Source: Thiocapsa bogorovii (GTDB taxonomy: Bacteria > Pseudomonadota > Gammaproteobacteria > Chromatiales > Chromatiaceae). From it: a stretch of 64,000 nucleotides of DNA. The number at the start of each line of letters is the position of its first letter. Within the stretch, counting starts at the first letter, position 1. The position numbers were made by a program, and so were the translations under genes. Location of the stretch: the NCBI RefSeq assembly GCF_021228795.1, contig NZ_CP089309.1:2542001-2606000 (forward strand). Reading direction: 5' to 3'. Shown in pieces: positions 54,787 to 63,409 of this stretch. Below the pieces are notes generated by a model, which saw only the letters and a program-made list of their open reading frames with translations, was not told the origin of the DNA and ran no database searches.

Positions 54787-55188
54787 ATGACCATGACTCC
54801 AATCACCCGTGTCCTATTCGCCGCACTGCTCGTCTCCACCACCGCGCTGGCCGGCCTCCACACCGAGCGCGTCCACTTCGCCAAAGGCGCCAACAGCGCC
54901 ACCATCGAGGGCAGAATCCAGGGCGACATGACCATCGACTACCTGCTCGGCGCCAAGCAGGGCCAGTCCATGAACGTCAGCATGGCCACCGACAACGGCG
55001 CCAACTATTTCAACATCATCGCCCCGGGCAAGGAAAACGAGGCCATGTTCGTCGGCTCCTCCTCCGGCAACCAGTTCGAGGGCCGGCTGCCCGCGAGCGG
55101 CGACTACAAGGTCCGCGTCTATCTCATGCGCAGCGCCGCGCGCCGCGACGAGATCGCCAACTATCGGCTGGAGATGATCATCGATTGA
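54787..55188 (+). CDS. PliG-like inhibitor of g-type lysozyme, copy 3
   Basis: 133 residues. Signal LFAALLVSTTALA. The mature part is full length: ERVHFAKGANSATIEGRIQG, DYLLGAKQGQSMNVSMATDN, NIIAPGKENEAMFVGSSSGN, LPASGDYKVRVYLMRSAARR and NYRLEMIID. It matches copy 1 throughout and copy 2 over the first two-thirds. It is probably periplasmic and binds lysozyme, or a related ligand. Confidence 0.75.
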   Translation: MTMTPITRVLFAALLVSTTALAGLHTERVHFAKGANSATIEGRIQGDMTIDYLLGAKQGQSMNVSMATDNGANYFNIIAPGKENEAMFVGSSSGNQFEGRLPASGDYKVRVYLMRSAARRDEIANYRLEMIID

Positions 55189-55243
55189 CGGGCGGCGACC
55201 CGAAGCCGTAGGACACTCTCTTTCATCCCGGAATGACGGGTTT

Positions 55244-55669
55244 CTACCCGCTCTCGGGCTTGAACGGATCGGCAATCCGCAGACCATCGATGACGCGTCC
55301 GTCCTGCATGTCTTCGGTATACAGCACCCGGCACTGGGCCTTGAGCGCCATGGTGACGATCAAGGCACCCCAAATCGAAAAGCCGTGCAAGCGATGAAAG
55401 TCGATCGCACGCAGGACGTCATCGTGGCCAATGCTCAGGATCTCCAATCGGCCGAAGAGCTCGACCTTGCGGCGCGCGATCGCTGCATCGACGCCCAGCT
55501 TGCGGGTCACCGCCGCAAAGTACTCCTGTAGTACCTGCGTAGACAGCACACCGTTTCCGGTTTGCCATCCAGCGTGCAACAGGGACAGGCTGATTGCCTG
55601 CTTGGCCGGTGCATCCGCATCGTCCGTATAGACCAGAACATTGGTGTCCACAAAGCTACGTTCTTTCAT
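55244..55669 (-). CDS. PIN-domain toxin
   Basis: 141 residues starting at 55669. SFVDTNVLVYTDDADAP carries the first aspartate and TQVLQEYFAAVTRKLG the glutamate. The third motif (FSIWGALIVTMALKAQC) has Trp-Gly where many PIN proteins have Trp-Asp, but a later YTEDMQDG retains acidic residues. It overlaps its antitoxin by 14 bases. Confidence 0.83.
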   Translation of the reverse strand: MKERSFVDTNVLVYTDDADAPAKQAISLSLLHAGWQTGNGVLSTQVLQEYFAAVTRKLGVDAAIARRKVELFGRLEILSIGHDDVLRAIDFHRLHGFSIWGALIVTMALKAQCRVLYTEDMQDGRVIDGLRIADPFKPESG

Positions 55670-55877
55670 GGAGCTCGTCGCGATCGAAATGCCAACCACC
55701 GGAATGACCCGTGCCGCTCAGCGACTCGACCTCCTGCCAATCCGCATGGCGGTGCTCCACGCCTGTCAGGCGCGAAAGCTCCTCGCGAATCAGTTGATTG
55801 AGGCTTTGGCCGCGTGCGGCTGCGACCTTACGCGCCGCCGACAGCGTCTTCTCGTCGATCGAAAGGGTGATGTTCAT
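55656..55877 (-). CDS. ribbon-helix-helix antitoxin
   Basis: 73 residues. NITLSIDEKTLSAARKVAAA and GQSLNQLIREELSRLTG are the CopG/DUF6364-type DNA-binding domain. The C-terminus (GGWHFDRDELHER) reaches into the toxin gene. It forms a module with the PIN toxin that lies between PliG copy 3 and the duplicated gene tail. Confidence 0.84.
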   Translation of the reverse strand: MNITLSIDEKTLSAARKVAAARGQSLNQLIREELSRLTGVEHRHADWQEVESLSGTGHSGGWHFDRDELHERT

Positions 55878-55956
55878 GACACTGGCTCTGCGTACACTGG
55901 TTCTGTGCAAATTAGTAGGGCATAGCTGAAATTTCCATCACCTGTGCAAAGGCGTC

Positions 55957-56181
55957 GTGAGGTTGAGGTGCCCGGCCGGCATCCTGCGCACGGAGAACAG
56001 CCAGGCATCGATCGTGATCCAGAGCCAGCTCGGCCAGCAGTTCACCGTCAACTTCATGACCGACTATGTCAACGCCACCGTCGGCGAGGTGAAGGCCAAG
56101 CTGAACGGCGACCTGTGGACCGTCACCCGCGACAACGGCGAGGTCTACGAGGTGCCGCTGTCGGCCATCGAGGGCGGATGA
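55957..56181 (+). pseudogene. duplicated 3' end of the gene at 53949-54620
   Basis: Bases 55969-56181 match 54408-54620 with nine differences in 213 positions (about 96 percent), in frame to the stop codon. Most changes are at third codon positions, as in selected sequence. The upstream 150 codons and the signal peptide are missing, so the product cannot be exported as before. A GTG at 55957 could start a 74-residue peptide, but no ribosome site is evident. Confidence 0.75.
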
Positions 56182-56212
56182 GAGCGCCCTATCTACGGAC
56201 CTTGAGCTCGGA

Positions 56213-56482
56213 TCAGTGTTTCTTGATCCTGGCGACGGCGAATAGGATGAGAGCGGCGCCGATGGCGGCCGTGATCGGGGCTCCGACCAAGCCGACTTCG
56301 AGATCCACGGGGACGAGCCCGAAGAGAAACCCGCCGATGAAGGCACCCAAGACGCCGATTGCCATCCGGCCCGGCAGGCCCGGGCCGACGCGGGGCATGA
56401 GCCGTCCGGCGACCAGGCCTGCGAAGGCGCCGATAAGCAGGAATGCGAGCAACAAGCCGACGACGAGACTGGTGACATTCAA
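56213..56482 (-). CDS. GlsB/YeaQ/YmgE-family membrane protein, second copy
   Basis: 89 residues. The start codon is TTG at 56482, supported by AAGGAG six bases upstream (AAGGAGCTTATCTTG); the only nearby ATG is out of frame. Three helices (LVVGLLLAFLLIGAFAGLVA, MAIGVLGAFIGGFLFGLVP, ITAAIGAALILFAVARIKKH) match the protein at 29471-29725. Confidence 0.87.
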   Translation of the reverse strand: MNVTSLVVGLLLAFLLIGAFAGLVAGRLMPRVGPGLPGRMAIGVLGAFIGGFLFGLVPVDLEVGLVGAPITAAIGAALILFAVARIKKH

Positions 56483-56901
56483 GATAAGCTCCTTGACTCA
56501 TCGAGCGGCGCGCGAGCCGTTCGAGCATGTTACCGAATCCGCGCGGGGCATATGATTCAGGTTCCGACGCCATGGTTGAAACCGAAGCAAACCCCGACCT
56601 GCACCGCTGCGGCCCGACGCGGAGCGTCGTACTTGGCCTCGCCGGGACCGTGGCCCCGAATCCGGTCATGGGCGCACATATCGCGCTCGCGTGGAGGCCG
56701 CAGGTTCCCGAGCTGCTGGATATGTCCTTCGAGGATCTGCCCGATTCTTGTTTTCCTTTGCGTCCTTCGCGCCTTTGCGGTTCTAAATTCCGGATTTAGG
56801 ATCAATGCGCCCCCGGGGCGTGGGTTCGTTCGTGGATTCCGATCGAGTCCGAAAGCGGTTAGGATCAGGAAACGCTGACTCACGCGACAATCATCCCAGC
56901 C
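56483..56901. other. gene-free interval with a common dispersed motif
   Basis: No convincing gene is seen. The segment around 56752-56783 (CCTTTGCGTCCTTCGCGCCT then TTGCGGTTCT) is a motif scattered through many bacterial genomes. The region must hold the promoter of the NarL-type regulator, but none is clear. Confidence 0.4.
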
Positions 56902-57537
56902 ATGCCCGCGAAGATCCTACTGTGCGACGATCACACCCTGGTCCGCGAGGGACTTGCGGCGCTGCTGCGACAACGCACCGACTGGACCGTGGTGGCGGAG
57001 GCGGCCGATGGCCGAGAGGCCGTGGAGCTGGCTGCCCGGCTGCAGCCGGACGTGGTGCTCATGGACGTTGCCATGCCCCGGATGTCGGGCACCGAAGCAG
57101 CAGCGGCCATCCACGAGGCGGCGCCGGCCACACGGATCGTTGCCCTGTCCATGTTCGGCGACGCCATGTCTCGGCGTGGCATGTTCGAGGCCGGAGCCCT
57201 GGCCTATGTGCTGAAGAACAATGCGGCCACGGACCTCTTCGCAGCCATCGACGGGGCGTTGCGAGGCGAGACCTACCTCAGCCCGGCCCTCGCCGAGCCG
57301 ACCGCTCGGTCCGACACGGGCGCTACAGACCCCGAGAAGATCCAGCTCACCGGCCGGGAGCGCGATGTGCTGCGTCTTCTCGCCGAGGGTCGGCGCACCA
57401 GAGATATCGCCACGGAGATCGGAATCAGCCCCAAAACCGTCGAGACCTACCGCAGCCGCATTGTCCACAAGCTACGCATCGAGAGCTTGGCCGGATTGGT
57501 GAAGTACGCAATTCGCGCAGGCATTGTCCGAGGTTGA
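56902..57537 (+). CDS. NarL/FixJ-type response regulator (LuxR HTH)
   Basis: 211 residues. The receiver (1-120) has ILLCDDHTLVREGLAALL, the phospho-acceptor in VVLMDVAMPRMSG, ALSMFGDA and the lysine in AYVLKNNAATDL. The LuxR HTH (about 150-205) reads LTGRERDVLRLLAEGRRTRD then IATEIGISPKTVETYRSRI. No kinase is adjacent. There is no clear Shine-Dalgarno before the ATG. Confidence 0.92.
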   Translation: MPAKILLCDDHTLVREGLAALLRQRTDWTVVAEAADGREAVELAARLQPDVVLMDVAMPRMSGTEAAAAIHEAAPATRIVALSMFGDAMSRRGMFEAGALAYVLKNNAATDLFAAIDGALRGETYLSPALAEPTARSDTGATDPEKIQLTGRERDVLRLLAEGRRTRDIATEIGISPKTVETYRSRIVHKLRIESLAGLVKYAIRAGIVRG

Positions 57538-57570
57538 GCGCGTAGGGTTCGGTTCATACCTCACCGCACC

Positions 57571-57672
57571 CTACAGGAATTCCAGATGTGCCTCGGTGGC
57601 CTTGCGCACCGCGGCAATCGGCACACTCCGACCGAAGATCACCAAGCGCAGGCGCTCGTCGATGTCGTCGGG
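57571..57672 (-). pseudogene. short in-frame remnant after the MscS stop, possibly a CobW-type C-terminus
   Basis: Directly after the amber stop of the MscS gene the same frame stays open for 33 codons (PDDIDERLRLVIFGRSVPIA then AVRKATEAHLEFL). ERLRLVIFGR resembles the C-terminal strand of CobW-type GTP-binding metallochaperones (xRxxLVFIGRxxD). It has no start codon of its own. It may be the tail of a lost neighbour or a read-through extension. Confidence 0.3.
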
Positions 57673-59217
57673 CTAGGAGCGGCGCGTGAAGCGTGATTGG
57701 CGGGCCATGAGTCCTTCGATGCGCTGGCGGATATCGCGCAGGCTCAGGCGCCCGACCGGCTGGCGGCTCGCAGCCCTGGCCGCATCCGCTGCATCAACGC
57801 GCTCCTTCACGATGCGGGCGAAGCGCTCGGCCAACTCCGGGCGCCTGGCCAACAGGGACTTGAGGCAATCGAGATCGATCCGAATCAGGGTCACGTCGCT
57901 CTTGGCCCGCAACTCCAGGAAGGAGGGCTCGTCGGTCAACATGGATGTGATGCCCAGGTGATGGCCCGGACCCAGGACCTCCGTCACTTTGCGGGTGCGA
58001 TCGGGCAGTGTAATTGCGGCCTCCACGAGCCCGCCGACGATTACGTAGAAGGCATCGCTCGGGGCGCCTTCGGCGAGGATCACATGCCCGCTGTCGAAGT
58101 GAGAATAGACGCTGCGCGCGGCAACCTGCTCAAGCTCCTCCTGCGTCAGCAAACCCGCAACATCCAGACTCTTGAGTGCGAGTAGGATCGTTGGCGGCTC
58201 GGCCTGGACCATGGCCGCTCGGCGGGTGTGCAGCTCGTGGACGTCCGGCGCCATGTTGATCCCGGCGCGCTGCATGGCCCAGTGAATCTCGCGAAACAGC
58301 TCCTCGCGACCGCGAAACACTGCGGGATAGTTCTTCAAATGGACCCAAACCATGTACTGGTACGGGATGGTCGTCGCATCCGCGAGCCGAACGATCGGAT
58401 GGGGGAACTTGAGAATGCTTTCGCACCGCAAGGCCGCGTCCAGGATGAGTGCCGTGACAAAGCGCGGATCGACCTCGGGCGGAATCCGCACGAAGTACCA
58501 AGGCGCGAAGAGATGCTGGTCGTCGTGCAGATTCTTCAGCGGCTCGCCCGCCATCTTTGAATTCGGGATGACATGGGTGGCATTGTCCCAGCCCCGCAGC
58601 CGTGTAGCGCGCCAGTTCAGGTCGATGACCTGGCCGACGGTACCGTCGCGCAGCTCCACCCAATCCCCCATCTTGAACGGCCGCTCGATGCCGAGTGCGA
58701 TCCCGGAGAAGAGATCGCCGAGCGTGCGCTGGAGCGCAAGACCGAGCACCGCAGCGGCGACACCTGTGGAGAGCCAAATCCCGGTAAAGGAATAGCCGCG
58801 CTCCCAGAGCAGGATCGCAATCCCCACGAACATGAGCGCGCCGTAGAGCAAGCCGACGACCAGCTTGGGTACCCGCTCGGGCAGTGCGGCGTCGGCCTTG
58901 CGCAGGATCATGACCTCGATCAGGCGAGCAAGCAGCCAACTGGCAACCAGATAGCAGACGACCAGGGTACCGGTCCGAACCCCGGCCTCGGCATTCGCAA
59001 GCTCCAGCCGTGGCGTGAGCAGCAGGAGCAGACTCCCCGCCACCAAGACCACGACGGGCCACAAGAGCAGATCGCCGACGGCGAGTACGATCGGAAGGCG
59101 TTGACCCAGCCGGCGCCCCTGGAACGGTCCCGATCCGAGGCGCCAGAGCATGAGCACAAGCGTCACACCCAGGAGAATCGGCCAATGCAGTTGAGCCAGT
59201 TGTTCAAATAGGATCAT
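57673..59217 (-). CDS. MscS-family mechanosensitive channel with C-terminal cyclic-nucleotide-binding-like domain
   Basis: 514 residues. Four or five membrane helices are followed by the pore helix and beta domain: GLALQRTLGDLFSGIALGIE, PFKMGDWVELRDGTVGQVID, NWRATRLRGWDNATHVIPNS. From about residue 350 a cNMP-binding-like domain follows (EGAPSDAFYVIVGGLVEA, TEVLGPGHHLGITSMLTDEP). The usual phosphate-cassette arginine is not evident, so ligand binding is uncertain. The channel releases solutes under osmotic downshock, complementing the uptake systems at 20-27 kb. Confidence 0.9.
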   Translation of the reverse strand: MILFEQLAQLHWPILLGVTLVLMLWRLGSGPFQGRRLGQRLPIVLAVGDLLLWPVVVLVAGSLLLLLTPRLELANAEAGVRTGTLVVCYLVASWLLARLIEVMILRKADAALPERVPKLVVGLLYGALMFVGIAILLWERGYSFTGIWLSTGVAAAVLGLALQRTLGDLFSGIALGIERPFKMGDWVELRDGTVGQVIDLNWRATRLRGWDNATHVIPNSKMAGEPLKNLHDDQHLFAPWYFVRIPPEVDPRFVTALILDAALRCESILKFPHPIVRLADATTIPYQYMVWVHLKNYPAVFRGREELFREIHWAMQRAGINMAPDVHELHTRRAAMVQAEPPTILLALKSLDVAGLLTQEELEQVAARSVYSHFDSGHVILAEGAPSDAFYVIVGGLVEAAITLPDRTRKVTEVLGPGHHLGITSMLTDEPSFLELRAKSDVTLIRIDLDCLKSLLARRPELAERFARIVKERVDAADAARAASRQPVGRLSLRDIRQRIEGLMARQSRFTRRS

Positions 59218-59305
59218 CGTTTCTCCGGGCGGTCTGCACGCGACCGACGCTCGGCGCCGAGCCGAGAGATTCGGATAGGTTCCCCGCCTCGTCGCCTCGT
59301 TCGTG

Positions 59306-60133
59306 TCAGTGTTGACAGCGCACGCAATAGAAGCTCGAGCGTTGTCCGATGCGCCTCTGGCGGAGGGGTGCGCCGCACGCGACGCAGGGCTCGCCGGTGC
59401 GGCCGTAGACCCGCAGCGACTGGGCGAAATAGCCGGGGTTGCCGTTCTCCTGGACGAAGTCGCGCAGGGTGGTGCCGCCCTGGGTAATGGAGGCTTGAAG
59501 CACGCCGCGGATCACCGCGGCAAGACGACGATAACGCTCCAACCCAATCCGATGGCACGCACGTGACGGATGGATGCCGGCCAGAAACAGCGATTCGTTG
59601 GCATAGATGTTCCCGACCCCGACGACGACGGATGCGTCCATCAGGAACACCTTCACGGCAACACGCCGTTCTCGAGCCAGGCGATGGAGATGATCGCCGT
59701 CGAACGTCGTCCCGAGCGGCTCTGGACCCAGCCCGCAAAGCAGCGGATGACGGACCTCGGCAAGCTCGGGCGTTTCCGGGAGCCAGAGAAAAAGACCGAA
59801 GCGGCGCGGGTCGTGAAACCGAAGACAACGCCGATCCGTCAATACCAGGTCGAGGTGGTCGTGCTTCTTCGGCGGACTGTCCGCGGGGACGACCCGCAGG
59901 CTGCCGGACATCCCCAGATGGATCAAGAGACTCCCTTGATCCAATCCGATCAGGAGATATTTGCTGCGCCGCGATAAGGATCGCACGGATTGACCCGCCA
60001 CGCGCTCTGCGGTCTCGACCGGAATCGGCTGGCGCAGCCTCGGTTCGCGCACGATCAGTTGCTCGATCCGACGGCCTTCCAGGTAAGGACGGATGCCGCG
60101 GAGCGTGGTCTCGACCTCCGGAAGCTCGGGCAT
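59306..60133 (-). CDS. mutM: formamidopyrimidine-DNA glycosylase (Fpg)
   Basis: 275 residues. It removes oxidised purines such as 8-oxoguanine. The N-terminal MPELPEVETTLRGIRP supplies the catalytic proline and glutamate. ARERRVAVKVFLMD, GVGNIYANESLFLAGIHP and GTTLRDFVQENGNPG are Fpg motifs. The C-terminal zinc finger is complete (CVACG ... YCVRCQH). Its start overlaps the stop of the DUF4340 gene (TGATG), so it is the last gene of the ABC operon. Confidence 0.97.
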   Translation of the reverse strand: MPELPEVETTLRGIRPYLEGRRIEQLIVREPRLRQPIPVETAERVAGQSVRSLSRRSKYLLIGLDQGSLLIHLGMSGSLRVVPADSPPKKHDHLDLVLTDRRCLRFHDPRRFGLFLWLPETPELAEVRHPLLCGLGPEPLGTTFDGDHLHRLARERRVAVKVFLMDASVVVGVGNIYANESLFLAGIHPSRACHRIGLERYRRLAAVIRGVLQASITQGGTTLRDFVQENGNPGYFAQSLRVYGRTGEPCVACGAPLRQRRIGQRSSFYCVRCQH

Positions 60134-61305
60134 CAGGGTTGCCCCCGCTGCGGATCTGAATCTCCGGGTATGGGACCGGCATCCGCAGGATCCGGGGCGA
60201 AGGGATCCAGACCGAAGCCCTCGGGCAGCTCTCGCCCCTCCTCGACCCCGAAACCCGCCTGCCCGGAACCGTCCCGAGTCAGCACCTCTTCGCGAAGCAC
60301 GTCATGCGGGCGCAGGCGGACCTCGGGTGGCGAACCGAGCGGGAGCTCGCCCGAGAGCGGGGCGTCCGGGTCCATCAGCGAATGCGGCGTGCTCGGAGAT
60401 TCGCGCCACTCGGGGTCCGGGGCAAAGACGTCCGACCCCGGACTCGCGGAAGACTGCGGCCAAGCCGCGTCGATCGGCGCGGCATCCGGGCCGACATCCG
60501 GATCGGCTAAGGGCGCCGCACCCGAAACCGGCGGCGTCGGGTCGATCGCGCTCGGATCTTCGGTCAGCTCGGGAGCCTCCCCGAGCACGTAGGTGAGCCT
60601 CAGGTCCGGTCGCGTCCAACGTCGACCGTCCTCCGACACCCGATAGCGCACCCGCGTCCCGTCCGCGGCGCTCAGCTCGAGCAGCGCGCCGTTCGGGTCT
60701 CCGATCAAAGGCTCGACCCGCTCGGCGATCAAACCGCCGAGCCGGGCCAAAGTCTCGCCGTTCAGCGGGACGCTGTCGCGCGTGGCGAAGACAGGCCCGA
60801 GATCGCGCGGGAGAGGCGTGCGCGCGACATAGTCGATCGGCGGCACGATCAGCAGCTGCTGGAAGCGGTCAGGGATCAGATGGACCAGGTCGTCGCTCGC
60901 GACGTAGCGCCATTGCTCGATCGGGTCCAGCCCGCCCACCGCGATATCGGTCGTGTCCAGACGCAGCCGCAGCTTGACCGGGTCCAGGCCCAGCGCGTCA
61001 CGGGCAACGGCCTGCACCGGAACGCTGCGCAGGAGTGGCGCATCGCGGATCGTGAGCAATGCGGCGACGTGGTCCGGGTCTGCATCCACGTCCCAAGGAG
61101 AGCGCATCCGCCAGCCGGGTGCGAGACGCTCCAGCGCGATCATCGGCTCGCCCTCGCGGGCAATCTCGATCAGATGCGGCTCGGGCGCACCCGAGCCGGC
61201 CAATGTCGGCGGGGTTCGCGTGACGGCGAGCTCGTGACGAATCGCCCAGCCGAGTGCCGAGAGGACGAGGATCAGAACCAGATTGAGTATCCAGCGCGAT
61301 CTCAT
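60133..61305 (-). CDS. DUF4340 domain protein
   Basis: 390 residues. The start at 61305 has GGAGGG upstream and overlaps the preceding gene by four bases. One N-terminal membrane helix (ILNLVLILVLSALGWAIRHE) is followed by the periplasmic DUF4340 region (IEIAREGEPMIALERLAPGW, VKLRLRLDTTDIAVGGLDPI). From about residue 265 a proline- and aspartate-rich tail of low complexity reaches the end. DUF4340 proteins commonly accompany GldF/GldG-type ABC genes, as here; their role is unknown. Confidence 0.87.
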   Translation of the reverse strand: MRSRWILNLVLILVLSALGWAIRHELAVTRTPPTLAGSGAPEPHLIEIAREGEPMIALERLAPGWRMRSPWDVDADPDHVAALLTIRDAPLLRSVPVQAVARDALGLDPVKLRLRLDTTDIAVGGLDPIEQWRYVASDDLVHLIPDRFQQLLIVPPIDYVARTPLPRDLGPVFATRDSVPLNGETLARLGGLIAERVEPLIGDPNGALLELSAADGTRVRYRVSEDGRRWTRPDLRLTYVLGEAPELTEDPSAIDPTPPVSGAAPLADPDVGPDAAPIDAAWPQSSASPGSDVFAPDPEWRESPSTPHSLMDPDAPLSGELPLGSPPEVRLRPHDVLREEVLTRDGSGQAGFGVEEGRELPEGFGLDPFAPDPADAGPIPGDSDPQRGQP

Positions 61306-62675
61306 GTCCCCCTCCAACGCAGCCAGCGGATACCGAGTCCGATCAAGAGGAAGATCGCGGGCAAGAGGACCAGGGATCCCAGCCCCATGCGCAGCCGTTG
61401 CTGCTCGTCGAGGACGAGCGCATCGGGCTCGCGTGGATCGGGCGGGAGGACCGTAATTTCGCCCGGGTCGCTCAGCCAGGCCAGCAGGGCGAGCGCGAGC
61501 GCCCGGTTCCCGTAGGCGCCGATCTGGGCGTTGCTCGCGAAGTCGCCGTCTCCGACCACCAGAACGCGTTGTTCGTGACCATCCTCGGGGATCGGCCGAC
61601 TCAGGGCCAAAACGACCGGGAGCGGACCGGGCTGCTCGCCGATGACCTCGTCGCGATCGATCAGGCCGTCGAGCCGACCGAGCTCGTTCCAGCTCCGCGC
61701 GCCGGTCGCCAGATAGGTATCGAGAATCCATCCGGGTGCGGGCTCGGTCCCGAAGGCGATGCTCCCGGGTAACAAGGCCGGAACGTCGAGCTCGGCCGAG
61801 AGCGGGTGATCCGGATACTCGGCGATGACCGCGACGGCCGGCGTCGCGACACCCAAGGCGGCGGCGTCCGCATCGACGACGGTTCCGGGCAGGATCGTCA
61901 GACCCAGATACTCGGCCAAGGGCTCAAGCCCGTTGAGCGGTCCGGGATCAAGGAGCCAGAGCAGGTTGCCGCCCCGATTCAGATAGGCGACGAGCCGCTC
62001 GATCACACCCGGAAAGAGCGGGATGCGCGGCGTGGAAAGCACCAGAATCCGGGTGTTGATCGGCACCTCGTCGACCCGACCCAGGTCGAGCGGGCGGGCG
62101 AGAAATCCTCGCTCGGTCAACTCCCGGCCGAGGCGCCCGAGGTCGGCACCGCCCTCCCCCTGGATCGCGCGCTCACCGTGACCCTCGACCACCGCGACCC
62201 AGGGGATACGGCTCGACCCGAGCCGGGCAATTGCGGCGCTGATCGCGCGCTCGCTGATCTCCGAGAGGGTCTCGCGCCGCCCCCGATAGTCCAGCAGGAT
62301 CTGGCCGATCAGCGTCACCCCGGCATCGCGCGTGCGCTCCGGGAAAAGCTGCGGGTCCACGACCTCGATCCGCATGCCGGGGTGCGCCTGTCGGTATCGC
62401 GCGAGCAGCCGCTTGATCCCCTTGCCGAGCGGGCTGGCGGGGTCGGCAAAAACCGTGGCCCGCAGCGGGCCGTCGAGTCGACCGAGGATGGCCAGACTCT
62501 CCGGGGTCAGGCTATTGCTGCCGGCGGCGGTCCAATCCCAGTAGCGGTCGTGGCGGGCGACCAACCATCCACCCGCGATCAGGACCGCCAGCAGAAGCAT
62601 GAGGAACAGCCCGTCCGCGAGCGGACGGTTGAGCCGCCCGAGCTGCGTCGCCGCAAGGGTCAGGATGCGCTTCAC
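61302..62675 (-). CDS. GldG-like ABC-type transport auxiliary protein
   Basis: 457 residues from GTG at 62675, which overlaps the permease stop (GTGA). An N-terminal helix (GLFLMLLLAVLIAGGWLVA), a large extracytoplasmic domain of the Gld/IFT52-like type (AVVEGHGERAIQGEGGADLG, TRILVLSTPRIPLFPGVIER, YLNRGGNLLWLLDPGPLNGL) and a C-terminal helix (LVLLPAIFLLIGLGIRWLRW) are seen. It works with the permease and ATPase upstream. Substrate is unknown. Confidence 0.87.
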   Translation of the reverse strand: MKRILTLAATQLGRLNRPLADGLFLMLLLAVLIAGGWLVARHDRYWDWTAAGSNSLTPESLAILGRLDGPLRATVFADPASPLGKGIKRLLARYRQAHPGMRIEVVDPQLFPERTRDAGVTLIGQILLDYRGRRETLSEISERAISAAIARLGSSRIPWVAVVEGHGERAIQGEGGADLGRLGRELTERGFLARPLDLGRVDEVPINTRILVLSTPRIPLFPGVIERLVAYLNRGGNLLWLLDPGPLNGLEPLAEYLGLTILPGTVVDADAAALGVATPAVAVIAEYPDHPLSAELDVPALLPGSIAFGTEPAPGWILDTYLATGARSWNELGRLDGLIDRDEVIGEQPGPLPVVLALSRPIPEDGHEQRVLVVGDGDFASNAQIGAYGNRALALALLAWLSDPGEITVLPPDPREPDALVLDEQQRLRMGLGSLVLLPAIFLLIGLGIRWLRWRGT

Positions 62676-63409
62676 CTCAGGATCCGGTTCGCAAGTCGGC
62701 GGTGGGTCAGGGCCAGAAAGAGACCCGTAAACCCGAGCAGATAGGCCAAATCGCTCAAACGCACGGATCCGAGCAAAAACCAGAAGAGATGCTCGTTCCA
62801 AGAGAGCCAGCCGAACAGCGAGAGATCATGTGCACCCAGCGTCTCGACCCGACCGATCACGGAGAAGACCAGCAGAATCGAGAAGGCGGCAATCACGGAT
62901 GCACCCGTTTGAGCGCTCAGACTGGAGGCATAGAGGCCCACGGCGCAGAACATCATGCCGACCAGCCAGAGCCCGAGCGTGGCGGCGGCGATCTGACCCG
63001 GGTCAAGCTCGGCGCGGCCGGCGAGCAGTGCGATGTTGAGGACCGGCAGCAAACAGAGTGGCGTCATCAGGATCGTCAGCGCGAGAAACTTACCCGCCAC
63101 CAGCTCGCCGATGCGCACCGGCGCGGCGGCCACCAGCTCGAAACTGCCGTCGCGAAACTCTCCGCTGAGCATCCGCATGGCCATCAGGGGCACCGCGAGC
63201 ATCAGGATCACGGCAGCGAATCCGAATAGGTTCAGGGCCAGCTCCACCGTCAGGCTCGCAACGCGCTCGCCGGAGGCCAGACCCGTGAAATCGTCGACCA
63301 CCTTCAGGAAGATCCAGGCGAGCACGACCTGCCCGCCGGCGAGCAGGATCCAGGGCACGGGCGAAACCAGCGCGCTGCGCAGCTCGCGACCCGCGACTAC
63401 CGCGATCAT
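62672..63409 (-). CDS. ABC-2-type permease, GldF-like
   Basis: 245 residues with about six membrane helices (SPVPWILLAGGQVVLAWIFL, FGFAAVILMLAVPLMAMRML, LALTILMTPLCLLPVLNIAL-type segments, VIAAFSILLVFSVIGRVETL). MLSGEFRDGSFELVAAAPVR is typical of ABC-2 permeases paired with GldA-like ATPases. It overlaps both neighbours by four bases. Confidence 0.88.
   Translation of the reverse strand: MIAVVAGRELRSALVSPVPWILLAGGQVVLAWIFLKVVDDFTGLASGERVASLTVELALNLFGFAAVILMLAVPLMAMRMLSGEFRDGSFELVAAAPVRIGELVAGKFLALTILMTPLCLLPVLNIALLAGRAELDPGQIAAATLGLWLVGMMFCAVGLYASSLSAQTGASVIAAFSILLVFSVIGRVETLGAHDLSLFGWLSWNEHLFWFLLGSVRLSDLAYLLGFTGLFLALTHRRLANRILR

Noticed and set aside
56527-56799. Possible 90-residue gene
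   Set aside because: No ribosome site, no domain, and the end runs into a common dispersed motif with biased composition.
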